From the NCBI GenBank assembly GCA_002695005.1, contig NZNT01000030.1, positions 62,001 to 126,000 on the forward strand: a stretch of DNA of 64,000 nucleotides, written 5' to 3'. Positions 43,509-51,212 of this stretch are shown here, piece by piece (within the stretch, counting starts at the first letter, position 1; each line of letters starts with the position of its first letter). The position numbers and the translations under genes were made by a program. Below the pieces are notes generated by a model. The model was not told the DNA's origin and did no database searches. It saw only the letters and a list, made by a program, of their open reading frames with translations. The DNA comes from Maritimibacter sp. GTDB lineage: Bacteria > Pseudomonadota > Alphaproteobacteria > Rhodobacterales > Rhodobacteraceae.

Positions 43509-43877
43509 TCATTTCCACGCGCATTCCTGCTCGACCGGCATCTGGCACCCATCTCCGTCGAAGCCCACGAGGAAACCGGGCGCGCCGGGGCGCCAGGGCG
43601 TTGCCCGGTCCGGGACGAGCCGAAGGCCTGATGCTGCCCCACAGGCGCCCTCCGCCTCCCGCACCTGCCAGCCCTGCGCCATCGCGATATCGATTACCGC
43701 ATCGCGCCGGGTGCAGCCGGTGAGTGACGCTGTGGCATGGTACTCGGCGATTTCCTTGTAATACGCGAGCCGCATCTCGGCGCGTTCCTTGTCGAGCCAG
43801 GACTTCGCGCCGACAAGTGCCATCGCCCCAAGGGCGCCCAATCCGATGAGCCGCCTAACTAGCGCGATTGGATTCAC
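43509..43877 (-). CDS. Hypothetical membrane-anchored protein, 122 residues
   Basis: An N-terminal hydrophobic helix (RRLIGLGALGAMALVGAKSW) is followed by a periplasmic-looking domain with four Cys (TGCTRRD, EGACGAA, DGCQM, ECAWK). The start is a GTG that overlaps the end of tdk by 23 bases, so it may be co-expressed with tdk. No family is recognised. Confidence 0.55.
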   Translation of the reverse strand: MNPIALVRRLIGLGALGAMALVGAKSWLDKERAEMRLAYYKEIAEYHATASLTGCTRRDAVIDIAMAQGWQVREAEGACGAASGLRLVPDRATPWRPGAPGFLVGFDGDGCQMPVEQECAWK

Positions 43878-44454
43878 GATCGCCCACCGCTTCGCGCCAG
43901 TGGAGCCGGCAAAGGCTCACATAGCTTTCGTTCCCGCCGATCTGCACCTGCGCCCCGGCGGTCAGCACATTGCCCGCGGCGTCCTGCCGTACGACCATCG
44001 TGGCCTTCTTCCCGCAATGGCAGATCGTGCGAACCTCCCGCATCTCGTCGGCCAGCGCCAGAAGGGCCGCCGAGCCGGGAAAGAGCTTGCCCTGAAAGTC
44101 GACACGCAGTCCGTAGCACATGATCGGTACACGCAGATCGTCCACCACCCGCGCGAGTTGCCAGACCTGATCCTCCGACAGGAACTGTGCTTCGTCGATG
44201 AAGACGCAGGCGATTGCGCCGCGCGCCAGCCGTGCTTCGATCTTGTCGAAGAGGTCCTCACCCGTTTCGAACGTGTCCGCGGGCGAACCGATGCCGATGC
44301 GGGACCCGATTGTGCCTTCGCCCGCCCGGTTGTCGAAACGCGCAGTGATCAGGTAGGTGTCCATCCCCCGTTCGCGGTAGTTGTGCGACGCTTGCAGGAG
44401 CAGCGTCGATTTACCTGCGTTCATGGTGGAGTAGTGGAAGTAGAGCTTGGCCAT
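43855..44454 (-). CDS. tdk: Thymidine kinase
   Basis: This 199-residue type II thymidine kinase has the P-loop STMNAGKSTLLLQASHNY, Walker B-like CVFIDEAQFLSEDQVWQL, the nucleoside-binding CYGLRVDFQGKLFPGSAALL, and the zinc site around ICHCGKKATMVVR and a later LCRLHW. It phosphorylates thymidine for salvage. Confidence 0.96.
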   Translation of the reverse strand: MAKLYFHYSTMNAGKSTLLLQASHNYRERGMDTYLITARFDNRAGEGTIGSRIGIGSPADTFETGEDLFDKIEARLARGAIACVFIDEAQFLSEDQVWQLARVVDDLRVPIMCYGLRVDFQGKLFPGSAALLALADEMREVRTICHCGKKATMVVRQDAAGNVLTAGAQVQIGGNESYVSLCRLHWREAVGDRESNRAS

Positions 44455-44495
44455 GCCGCCGGATTAGCCCGCAGGCCCCCGGCGATCAAGCGGCC

Positions 44496-44756
44496 TTACC
44501 ACCCGTCGCGCATATGGTCGAAGAGAGCCTTGTTGGGGCACAGGTTCGGGGCTTCCTGCGCGCCGCCCGCGTGGTCGTCGAGCCAGACGGCACAACCGTC
44601 CGGATCCGCGCAGTCATTGCAGCGCTCGACGGCGCGGTCGAGTTGCCGGCGGCTCACGATACGGGCGTCGTATTCGACGCCAAGATCAAGGCTCAGCGTT
44701 TCGGCCATCCGTGCCATCGCAGCAGGGGTGTGGGGTCGGTCCAAATTGTCTTTCAT
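44496..44756 (-). CDS. DUF6455 family protein
   Basis: This 86-residue protein contains ARMAETLSLDL, RRQLDRAVERCNDCADPDGC with four closely spaced acidic/Cys positions, then APNLCPNKALFDHM. The Cys pattern (CxxC, C, C) matches the Rhodobacterales DUF6455 family and suggests metal or disulfide binding. The ATG at 44756 has GGAGGA seven bases upstream. The function is unknown. Confidence 0.78.
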   Translation of the reverse strand: MKDNLDRPHTPAAMARMAETLSLDLGVEYDARIVSRRQLDRAVERCNDCADPDGCAVWLDDHAGGAQEAPNLCPNKALFDHMRDGW

Positions 44757-44859
44757 GGCAATGTCCTCCACCGCCGATCATGCGGATTCGCTACTCACTT
44801 GCTTTGATCCATGACAAATCGGGCTGGCATCTGCCGGAGAGAGGTCTAGGCTGGTTGGC

Positions 44860-45117
44860 ATGTTTACCATCGAACATGATTTCGACGCGACCGTCGTAAC
44901 CCTCGTGGACGAGGGCGAGGAGGGCGCAACTCACCTGCGCGAAGACGTGACAATCAACGCCTTCGAGGATTGCGTCACGATTGAGCAGCTCGAACCGACG
45001 ACGGACCGGGTGCAGGTCGTCACCTTGTCGATGGCGCAGTTGCGAGACCTTGCCGCCGCGCTCGACCTGCCCGAGGGGGTTTATCGCCTGACCCGGACCG
45101 AGGATGTGCAGGGCTAG
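44860..45117 (+). CDS. Hypothetical protein, 85 residues
   Basis: This small acidic protein has a strand-rich first half (FTIEHDFDATVVTLVDEG, DVTINAFEDCVTIEQLEP) and a C-terminal helix (LRDLAAALDLPEGVYRL). It is a single gene between DUF6455 and DUF167 genes. Such proteins are common and uncharacterised in Rhodobacterales. Confidence 0.6.
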   Translation: MFTIEHDFDATVVTLVDEGEEGATHLREDVTINAFEDCVTIEQLEPTTDRVQVVTLSMAQLRDLAAALDLPEGVYRLTRTEDVQG

Positions 45118-45138
45118 GTTTTCCGTAGGTTTCGCGTC

Positions 45139-45396
45139 CTAATCCAGCCGGAACACCTTGTCGCGAGAGGTCGTGCCCCGCACGAGAGTCAGGTCGGACT
45201 TGGCCACGCCAAGGGCATGGGCCAGAAGTTTGACCACCGCCGCCGTTGCTTTGCCGCCCTCGGGCACTATCGTCACGCTGACCTTCAACCGGCCATCCTC
45301 CTCCACGGATACGCCGTTGCGCGCGGCTTTCGGCGTCACGCGCACGGCGAATTCGGCACCGGAACGGGCCAGATGACTGAGCTCTCCCTTCTTCAT
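45139..45396 (-). CDS. DUF167 (YggU) family protein
   Basis: This 85-residue DUF167 protein has the family core VRVTPKAARNGVSVEEDGRL, VSVTIVPEGGKATAAVVKLL and VARSDLTLVRG-like KSDLTLVRGTTSRDKVFRL. The function is unknown. The ATG at 45396 gives the usual length; upstream in-frame starts to 45447 add an atypical N-terminus. Confidence 0.87.
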   Translation of the reverse strand: MKKGELSHLARSGAEFAVRVTPKAARNGVSVEEDGRLKVSVTIVPEGGKATAAVVKLLAHALGVAKSDLTLVRGTTSRDKVFRLD

Positions 45397-45510
45397 GAGG
45401 GCCTGCTTTCCCGAAACGCAGCCTGCGCGCAAGCGGGACATTTCCACCCCGTCCTGTTGACGCGCGCGTGAAAAGTGCCGACATGCCTTTCTGACGGACA
45501 GGAGACATTC

Positions 45511-46089
45511 ATGCCAGACAAGAACCCGGCGGCGCTCGACTTCCTACTCACGCGCCGCTCCCGCCCGGCCAAGACACTGACGACGCCAGTGCCGGGCCGC
45601 GAAGAGGTGGAGACGATTCTCACCGCCGCAGCGCGCACGCCGGACCACGGCAAGCTGGAGCCATGGCGCTTCATCGTGCTCACCAAGCCCGCGCTGGACC
45701 GTCTGGCCGCGATGGTGCCGCCGCGCGGGGCCACGCTCAACATCGACGCGGAGAAGATCGAAAAATCTCGCCGCCAATTCGCTGATGCCGACCTCGCCGT
45801 CGCGGTCGTCTTTTGCCCGGTGGACTCGCCCAAGGTCCCGACCGTGGAGCAGCAGTATTCTGCGGGCGCCGTCTGCCTGTCGCTCCTCAACGCCGCGCTT
45901 GCCGCCGGGTGGGGCGCCAACTGGCTCTCCGGCTGGCCCAGCCACGACCCTGAGTTCGTGCAATCGGGCCTCGGCCTCGCGGCGCATGAGAGCATCGCGG
46001 GGTTCATCCACATCGGGACCGAAACGGCGGCACCGCCCGACCGTCCGCGCCCCGACCTGTCCGACATCACATTGTGGGTAGACGCATGA
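45511..46089 (+). CDS. Nitroreductase family protein
   Basis: This 192-residue FMN-dependent nitroreductase of the YdjA type has FLLTRRSRPAKTL, AAARTPDHGKLEPWRFIVL (FMN-binding), and AGAVCLSLLNAALAAGWGAN with SGWPSHDP. It reduces nitro or quinone compounds with NAD(P)H; the natural substrate is unknown. The ATG has AGGAGA five bases upstream and the stop overlaps the next start by four bases. Confidence 0.93.
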   Translation: MPDKNPAALDFLLTRRSRPAKTLTTPVPGREEVETILTAAARTPDHGKLEPWRFIVLTKPALDRLAAMVPPRGATLNIDAEKIEKSRRQFADADLAVAVVFCPVDSPKVPTVEQQYSAGAVCLSLLNAALAAGWGANWLSGWPSHDPEFVQSGLGLAAHESIAGFIHIGTETAAPPDRPRPDLSDITLWVDA

Positions 46090-46784
46090 TCTTCGACGAT
46101 TTCTTCAAGGCGCTGGGTCAGCTTGGCGACCGCCGCTTCCGCAAGGTGCTCCTGCTCGGTTTGGGGCTCACGATCGCGCTCCTCGCCGCTATCACCGTGG
46201 CTCTCGTCTTCATTGCCGGTCTGTTTCTGCCCGAGGTCGTGACGCTGCCATTCGTGGGCGAAGTCGCCTGGCTCGATTCGGTTGCCAGTTGGGCTGTGGT
46301 CGGTCTCATGGTGCTCCTGTCACCCTTCCTGATGACGCCCGTTTCCATCGCGTTCATGGGCATCTTTCTTGATGAGGTGGCCGAGGCGGTGGAGGAGCGG
46401 CATTACCCGCACCTCGCTCCCGCAGACGATGTGACGATCCTCGACGGCCTGCGCGATGCGGCGAGCCTTATCGTCATTACGATCCTGCTCGGCATCCTGG
46501 CCTTCGGTCTGTCGTTTTTCATCGGCCCGCTCGCGCCGGTCCTGTTCTGGGTCGTGAACGGCTATCTGCTCGGGCGCGAGTATTTCCAGCTTGCCGCGAT
46601 GCGCCGTGAGGGGCGGGCGGGGGCGAACCAGTTGCGCCGTCGTTACAACGGGCAGGTCTGGATTGCCGGTATCCTCATGGCGATTCCGTTGACCATACCG
46701 ATCCTGAACCTGCTGATCCCCGTCGTGGGGGCGGCGACGTTCACGCACCTTTACCATCGGGTCACAGGGCGCGGCGCGGCCTGA
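46086..46784 (+). CDS. EI24 domain membrane protein (CysZ-like)
   Basis: This 232-residue EI24/CysZ-family protein has at least four membrane segments: VLLLGLGLTIALLAAITVAL, WAVVGLMVLLSPFLMTPVSI, SLIVITILLGILAFGLSFFI and WIAGILMAIPLTIPILNLLI. Family relatives include the sulfate permease CysZ, but a specific substrate is not visible. It is coupled to the nitroreductase by an ATGA overlap. Confidence 0.88.
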   Translation: MIFDDFFKALGQLGDRRFRKVLLLGLGLTIALLAAITVALVFIAGLFLPEVVTLPFVGEVAWLDSVASWAVVGLMVLLSPFLMTPVSIAFMGIFLDEVAEAVEERHYPHLAPADDVTILDGLRDAASLIVITILLGILAFGLSFFIGPLAPVLFWVVNGYLLGREYFQLAAMRREGRAGANQLRRRYNGQVWIAGILMAIPLTIPILNLLIPVVGAATFTHLYHRVTGRGAA

Positions 46785-46790
46785 GCCCGG

Positions 46791-47249
46791 TCAGGTCAGG
46801 ACGCTCCAAAGGGTGTGGAGCGCCATGTAGATCACGATGACCGACCCGATGGTGTAAAAGGTCGCGCGCACCTCATGCCGTTGTTTCGTGACATAGGCCA
46901 CGAAATGCGCCGCTCTTGCAGCGACGAAGCCAAAGAGCAGCACCTGAGCCAGTGCGAGCGCCGGTCCTGTCAGGACGAACAGGAGCCCAACGACCCAGAA
47001 AGCCGGGATGTTTTCGAGGTCGTTTCGGTGCATCCTTCGCGACCGATCCACATAGTCGTCAAGGTCAAGCTGCGCCGGGTCGGGCGCGCGGTTCAACGGC
47101 CCGGGGATCAGGTCCTCAGGATTCACCAGACCCCGGTTCGTTTTCATCATGCGGTAGACCGTCATCCATCCCTGCCCCATCACCTTGAGCGCCATGAGCG
47201 TTGCGGCAATGGCATAGGTGGCAAAGAGGGGATCATCGAAGCTCGGCAT
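46791..47249 (-). CDS. MAPEG family membrane protein
   Basis: This protein of about 152 residues has four membrane helices and the MAPEG (microsomal glutathione transferase/prostaglandin E synthase) signature RRMHRNDLENIPAFWVVGLL. Such proteins conjugate glutathione or reduce lipid peroxides. The ATG at 47249 has AAGGA eight bases upstream; an ATG at 47258 has no room for a ribosome site. It is divergent from a TetR regulator with clear operators between them. Confidence 0.9.
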   Translation of the reverse strand: MPSFDDPLFATYAIAATLMALKVMGQGWMTVYRMMKTNRGLVNPEDLIPGPLNRAPDPAQLDLDDYVDRSRRMHRNDLENIPAFWVVGLLFVLTGPALALAQVLLFGFVAARAAHFVAYVTKQRHEVRATFYTIGSVIVIYMALHTLWSVLT

Positions 47250-47286
47250 GGTGGACATCCTTGATGAGACATGCGCGTCGCGCTTT

Positions 47287-47326
47287 ACTTACCAATGGTA
47301 AGTTTGATAGCCTACCGCTGGTAAGT
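47287..47326. promoter_or_regulatory. TetR operator sites between the MAPEG and tetR genes
   Basis: ACTTACC-AAT-GGTAAGT (47287-47303) is a perfect 17-bp palindrome. A second, imperfect site, CCTACC-GCT-GGTAAGT (47311-47326), shares the GGTAAGT half-site and the 3-base spacer, with centres 23 bases apart. The position between divergent genes is typical for a TetR repressor that controls both. Confidence 0.78.
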
Positions 47327-47343
47327 CAGTCAATAGGGTCATC

Positions 47344-47928
47344 ATGAGCCAGGCGGGAACACGCGACCGGATTCTGGACACCGCACGCGAAATCCTCGCG
47401 TCCGGCGGGACGGGCGCGCTTTCCTTCGACGCTATCGCTCGGGAGTTGGGGAAATCCAAACAAGCGGTGCTGTACTGGTTCCCGACGAAACAGGCGCTGA
47501 TGTCGGCGCTCTACGTGCCGTGGCTCGAGGCCGAAGCCGACGTGGCCGTCGCCGCGCTTGAGGGCCGCGAACATGCAGACGCGATCCGCGCATTTGTCCA
47601 CGCCGTTGCCGCCTTTCACCTCGCCGATCTTCACCGTTTTCGGCTGATCTACCTTCTGCCGCAAGTGCAGCGCACGGTTGCGAACGAGCGACCGGTGGCC
47701 GGGGTGGTTGAGGCGGTGCATCCCGTGACAGACCGGCTCTATGCCGCCCTTGCCGCAAAGCTGGACGGCGAGGGTACCCGTGCCGAGGCCACTGCCATTC
47801 ACGCGGCGGTACTCGGACTCGTCCTCATGGTGTCATTGGGGGACGCGCTTGACGACCCGCTCAAGCATGGAACGGATGGACTGGTGTCCGCGCTGGCAGA
47901 GCGTCTGGCGTCGCGGCAGGGTGCCTAG
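47344..47928 (+). CDS. TetR/AcrR family transcriptional regulator
   Basis: This 194-residue protein has the TetR N-terminal DNA-binding domain (TRDRILDTAREILASGGTGA, LSFDAIARELGKSKQAVLYW, FPTKQALMSALY) and a helical C-terminal ligand domain. It probably represses itself and the divergent MAPEG gene through the palindromes upstream. Its 3' end overlaps the convergent DUF1467 gene by four bases. Confidence 0.93.
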   Translation: MSQAGTRDRILDTAREILASGGTGALSFDAIARELGKSKQAVLYWFPTKQALMSALYVPWLEAEADVAVAALEGREHADAIRAFVHAVAAFHLADLHRFRLIYLLPQVQRTVANERPVAGVVEAVHPVTDRLYAALAAKLDGEGTRAEATAIHAAVLGLVLMVSLGDALDDPLKHGTDGLVSALAERLASRQGA

Positions 47929-48206
47929 TTCGGGACCCGCTCGCCGAGGTAGCCCTGCCAGTCGAGCATATCGACGGTGATGACACCCGAGATGATGATG
48001 CCCGCGCAGACTGCCCAGATTGGGAGCGCCCAGAGCGTCGTTACCAACATCGTGCGCCCGAGCCGGAAGTCCGACGGGGCACCCTCATGCGTGCCTGGCA
48101 CAACGTCACCATCTTCGGCCTGAGTGCGCAGTTGGATGGGCAAGACGATGAACATCGTCATGAACCAGATCACCACGAAAAGGACGGCAGCGCCGGTGAC
48201 TGACAT
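47925..48206 (-). CDS. DUF1467 family membrane protein
   Basis: This 93-residue protein with two membrane helices (VTGAAVLFVVIWFMTMFIVL and LPIWAVCAGIIISGVITVDM) and the loop QLRTQAEDGDVVPGTHEGAP is diagnostic of DUF1467, a small alphaproteobacterial family usually encoded next to methylmalonyl-CoA epimerase, as here. It overlaps that gene by one base. The function is unknown. Confidence 0.92.
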   Translation of the reverse strand: MSVTGAAVLFVVIWFMTMFIVLPIQLRTQAEDGDVVPGTHEGAPSDFRLGRTMLVTTLWALPIWAVCAGIIISGVITVDMLDWQGYLGERVPN

Positions 48207-48610
48207 CAGACTTGCTCCAGCTCGATGAGGCAGCCGTTGAAGTCCTTGGGATGCAGGAACAGGACGGGTTTGCCATGCGCACCGATCTTGGGCTCGCCAG
48301 AGCCCAGAACACGGGCGCCGTCCGCTTTGAGCGTGTCGCGGGCCGCGAGGATATCGTCCACCTCATAGCACATGTGATGGATGCCGCCCGCCGGGTTCTT
48401 GTCGAGGAAGCCCGTGATGGGGCTGTCCTCGCCCAGCGGGTAGAGCAGCTCGATCTTGGTGTTGGGCAGGGTGATGAAGACGACCGTGACCCCGTGATCC
48501 GGCTCGTCCTGCGGCGCGCCCACATCTGCGCCCAGCGTGCCGCGATACTGCGCCGCTGCGGCTTCGAGGTCGGGGACCGCGATGGCAACATGGTTCAGGC
48601 GTCCGATCAT
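48206..48610 (-). CDS. mce: Methylmalonyl-CoA epimerase
   Basis: This 134-residue glyoxalase/VOC-fold epimerase has metal-binding residues in RLNHVAIAVPDLEAAAA (His), KIELLYPLGEDSPI (Glu), GGIHHMCYEVDDI (His) and CLIELEQV (Glu). It interconverts (R)- and (S)-methylmalonyl-CoA in the ethylmalonyl-CoA/propionate pathway. The ATG at 48610 is preceded by GGGAGA. It is co-transcribed with the DUF1467 gene. Confidence 0.93.
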   Translation of the reverse strand: MIGRLNHVAIAVPDLEAAAAQYRGTLGADVGAPQDEPDHGVTVVFITLPNTKIELLYPLGEDSPITGFLDKNPAGGIHHMCYEVDDILAARDTLKADGARVLGSGEPKIGAHGKPVLFLHPKDFNGCLIELEQV

Positions 48611-48753
48611 GACTTTCTCCCTGCTCGGTGACGTCCCGCTTATGCGACAGGCCCCGGGTCCGTGCAAGACCGGCGCGAATTCGTCGCAGGGACCGTCCGT
48701 TAACCGCGCATTCACCGAATCGGTGCTTCGATCGGAGGGGAAAGGAATGCGTT

Positions 48754-49434
48754 ATGCTTGATGACCTGTTGATGACCCAGCCGAAGCCGACCGCGGACAA
48801 GCCGCTTGCCGGCATGACCGTGCTGGTGGTGGAGGACAGTCGCTTCGCGTCGGAGGCCATGCGGCTCCTGAGTGTGCAATCCGGGGCTCGCGTGCGCCGC
48901 GCCGATTGCCTCCACTCCGCGCGCCGTCACCTGCGCGTCTACCGCCCGACTGTCGTGATCGTGGACATGACATTGCCCGACGGGTCGGGGGAAGAGCTCT
49001 TGCGCGAACTCGACGCGGCGACGCCCCGCGTTCCCGTGCTGATGGGTCTGTCGGGTGATCCTGACTGCGAGGCGCACGCACGCGCTTCGGGCGCCGATGG
49101 GTTCCTTGCCAAGCCCGTTGAGGGGGTCGGAGCCTTCCAAATCGCGGTGCTGAATGCCCTGCCCGCGGAGTCGCGCCCGGGCAGGCTGCGGATGGTGCCA
49201 AGCACGCAAGTGCACCCCGATCCCGCGAGCCTGGACGAGGATCTGCTCAATGCCTGCGACCTGCTCGGGACAGCGTCAAACGCGCGCGACTACGATTACC
49301 TCGCACAATTTCTTCACGGCCTCGCGCTCTCGGCCCATGACGGGGAACTGACGGCGGCGGTAGAGGCGATCCGCGAGGACCGGATCGAAGAAGTTGAAGC
49401 GCTGCTCAAGAAACGCCTCGGGCTGATCCCCTGA
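48754..49434 (+). CDS. Response-regulator receiver domain protein
   Basis: This 226-residue protein has a receiver domain (about 20-145): VLVVEDSRFASEAMRLL with the acidic pair, phospho-acceptor Asp in VVIVDMTLPDGSGEELL, and the conserved Lys in FLAKPV. There is no DNA-binding or enzymatic output domain; the remaining 80 residues are helical (DYLAQFLHGLALSAHDGELT, then EEVEALLKKRL). It may act by phosphotransfer or protein contact. The ATG has AAAGGA seven bases upstream. No histidine kinase is adjacent. Confidence 0.85.
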   Translation: MLDDLLMTQPKPTADKPLAGMTVLVVEDSRFASEAMRLLSVQSGARVRRADCLHSARRHLRVYRPTVVIVDMTLPDGSGEELLRELDAATPRVPVLMGLSGDPDCEAHARASGADGFLAKPVEGVGAFQIAVLNALPAESRPGRLRMVPSTQVHPDPASLDEDLLNACDLLGTASNARDYDYLAQFLHGLALSAHDGELTAAVEAIREDRIEEVEALLKKRLGLIP

Positions 49435-49438
49435 TCCC

Positions 49439-50158
49439 TCAGCGCCTCAATGCAGGATCGCCGTGCGCCCGGACGAGGGCCGTCAGGTCGGACAAGCTTT
49501 CGCGCTGAACTCCGGCCGTATCGAAATTCGCGGGGTCGAGCCACACCCGAAACGCTTCACTGAGTGCGGGCCACTCGCTGTCGATCGCGGCAAACCAGGC
49601 TGTATCGCGGTTGCGGCCCTTCACGACCATGTGCTGCCGGAACACGCCTTCGAAGCTGAAGCCAAGCCGCTGTGCGGCCCGCCGCGAGGCCATGTTGAGC
49701 GCGTTGCACTTCCATTCATAGCGGCGGTATCCGGCCTCGAATGCCCATTTCATCAGCAGATACATCGCCTCGGTCGCCGCGCGTGTGCGCTGCAACTCCG
49801 GCGAGAAGGTGATGAAGCCGACTTCGATCGAACCGGCCTCCGGTGCGATGCGCAGCAGGGAACAGAAGCCGACCCAGCGCCCGCTCGCCACGTCACGGAT
49901 GGCCAGGAAATGCGGGTCGTCGCCCGCAGTGGCGTCGCGCATCCAGCGGTGAAAGGCAGAGGAGGACGAGAATGGGCCCACGGGCATGTAATCCCACAGC
50001 CTGTCATAGCCCTCGAATGCCCGGAACAGGTCGGCGGCGTGCCGGTCGGCCGACAGCGGCTCCAGCACGGCATGGCGGCCGGTAAGCGTGAAGCCCTGCG
50101 GGCGCGGCGGCACCCGCCATCCCTCGACCGGGGTTCCCAAAGGCGCATCGTCCGTCAT
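49439..50158 (-). CDS. GNAT family N-acetyltransferase (RimJ-like)
   Basis: This 239-residue acetyltransferase of the RimJ/RimL-like group has GRHAVLEPLSADRHAADLF, GSIEVGFITFSPELQRTRAA (acetyl-CoA contact region), YRRYEWKCNALNMASRRAA and LGFSFEGVFRQHMVVKGR, which are the usual motif order. The substrate is unknown. The ATG at 50158 gives MTDDAPLG; an ATG at 50179 adds seven residues. Confidence 0.9.
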   Translation of the reverse strand: MTDDAPLGTPVEGWRVPPRPQGFTLTGRHAVLEPLSADRHAADLFRAFEGYDRLWDYMPVGPFSSSSAFHRWMRDATAGDDPHFLAIRDVASGRWVGFCSLLRIAPEAGSIEVGFITFSPELQRTRAATEAMYLLMKWAFEAGYRRYEWKCNALNMASRRAAQRLGFSFEGVFRQHMVVKGRNRDTAWFAAIDSEWPALSEAFRVWLDPANFDTAGVQRESLSDLTALVRAHGDPALRR

Positions 50159-50318
50159 CTGTTCGCGATCATTAACCATTTCCCAATGCTTATTGAGCAA
50201 ACTGTGTCCCGACAAAACCCCTAAACGGTGCCACTTCCGGCACGGCACGCCCCAATTCCTGCCGCATTTCGAGGCCATCAACGTCATGTCGAATACGCCG
50301 ACACATTGGAGATACGGG

Positions 50319-50507
50319 ATGCAAAAAGTCTTCGAGACCTTCACAAACGACGAAAAGGGCAACGCCCTGATCGACTGGACCGTTCTGCTCGCCGGGACCG
50401 CCATGATGGCGGCATCCGTCGTGCTCACGTTGACCGGTGGTCCCGACGACCTCTCCAATGCGACGGTTCAACAGGTCGAGACTCAGGTCCGGCACCTGCC
50501 CAGCTAA
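50319..50507 (+). CDS. Small Flp-pilin-like membrane peptide
   Basis: This 62-residue protein has a short basic/acidic N-terminus (FETFTNDEKGNALIDW) followed by one hydrophobic segment (TVLLAGTAMMAASVVLTLTG). The DEKGNALIDW-hydrophobic pattern resembles alphaproteobacterial Flp-type pilin-like peptides, though no tad pilus genes are nearby. The ribosome site GGAGATACGGG lies just upstream. Confidence 0.62.
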   Translation: MQKVFETFTNDEKGNALIDWTVLLAGTAMMAASVVLTLTGGPDDLSNATVQQVETQVRHLPS

Positions 50508-50661
50508 GGGCACTCCAAGAATTTCGAGGGACGACGGCGCAGCTTAGCAGAGCTGCGCCGTTCCTCGTTGTAACGCGCCGATATCGCCGTGACCGACGCG
50601 GAACCGCAGTGGGCCGCCGGGCGTTTGATGCCCAGCCGATAACCTCACGAAAGGACGCGCA

Positions 50662-51138
50662 ATGCCCTCGATCTACGACGCGATTGCAGCAGACCACGAA
50701 AAACACCGCGACCTGCTGGACAGGATCGCCAGCACCGAGGGCGACAGCCAGGAACGCCGCGAGGCCTGGAACGCGTTCTATTGCGACATCAAAAGCCATT
50801 CGGCCGCCGAAGAAGAAGAATTTTACGCGGTCCTGATGAAGCAGACCTGGGGTCAGGATGCTGCCCGCCACTCGGTCTCCGAGCATCACGAGATGGACGA
50901 GATCGTTGATGAGCTTAACGAGATGGACATGTCCTCCCCTGGTTGGCTGACCCGTTTCAAGACGCTCAAGCACGACTACGAACACCACATGGAAGAGGAA
51001 GAGGACGAGGTCTTTACCCGTGCGCGCAAGGTCGTGGGCGAAGAGGACAACGACGCTTACGGCAAGCGCTTCCTCGATCGCAAACAAAAGGAACTCGGTC
51101 TGGTCCAGAAGAAGAAAGAGGACCATCTTGAGGATTGA
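50662..51138 (+). CDS. Hemerythrin-like HHE domain protein
   Basis: This 158-residue protein has a four-helix di-iron hemerythrin pattern: AADHEKHRDLLDRI, HSAAEEEEFYAVL, SEHHEMDEIVDELNEM and KHDYEHHMEEEEDEVF, giving the expected His and Glu iron ligands. The C-terminal tail is Lys/Glu-rich. Such proteins sense or buffer oxygen, nitric oxide or iron. A strong terminator follows. Confidence 0.93.
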   Translation: MPSIYDAIAADHEKHRDLLDRIASTEGDSQERREAWNAFYCDIKSHSAAEEEEFYAVLMKQTWGQDAARHSVSEHHEMDEIVDELNEMDMSSPGWLTRFKTLKHDYEHHMEEEEDEVFTRARKVVGEEDNDAYGKRFLDRKQKELGLVQKKKEDHLED

Positions 51139-51162
51139 GGTCTAAAGGTGCACTTCAATCGG

Positions 51163-51190
51163 AAACGCCCGCTCAACCGAGCGGGCGTTT
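51163..51190. terminator. Bidirectional terminator between hemerythrin and aspS
   Basis: AAACGCCCGCTC (51163-51174) pairs perfectly with GAGCGGGCGTTT (51179-51190) around loop AACC, between two convergent genes. The A/T-rich outer ends suit termination in both directions. Confidence 0.9.
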
Positions 51191-51212
51191 CTCGTGTAGG
51201 GTGGCTTGAGGG

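Noticed and set aside
49439-50458. N-terminal extension of the GNAT gene by about 100 codons
   Set aside because: The extension covers the Flp-like gene on the other strand and has no acetyltransferase-like sequence; a normal start is at 50158 or 50179.
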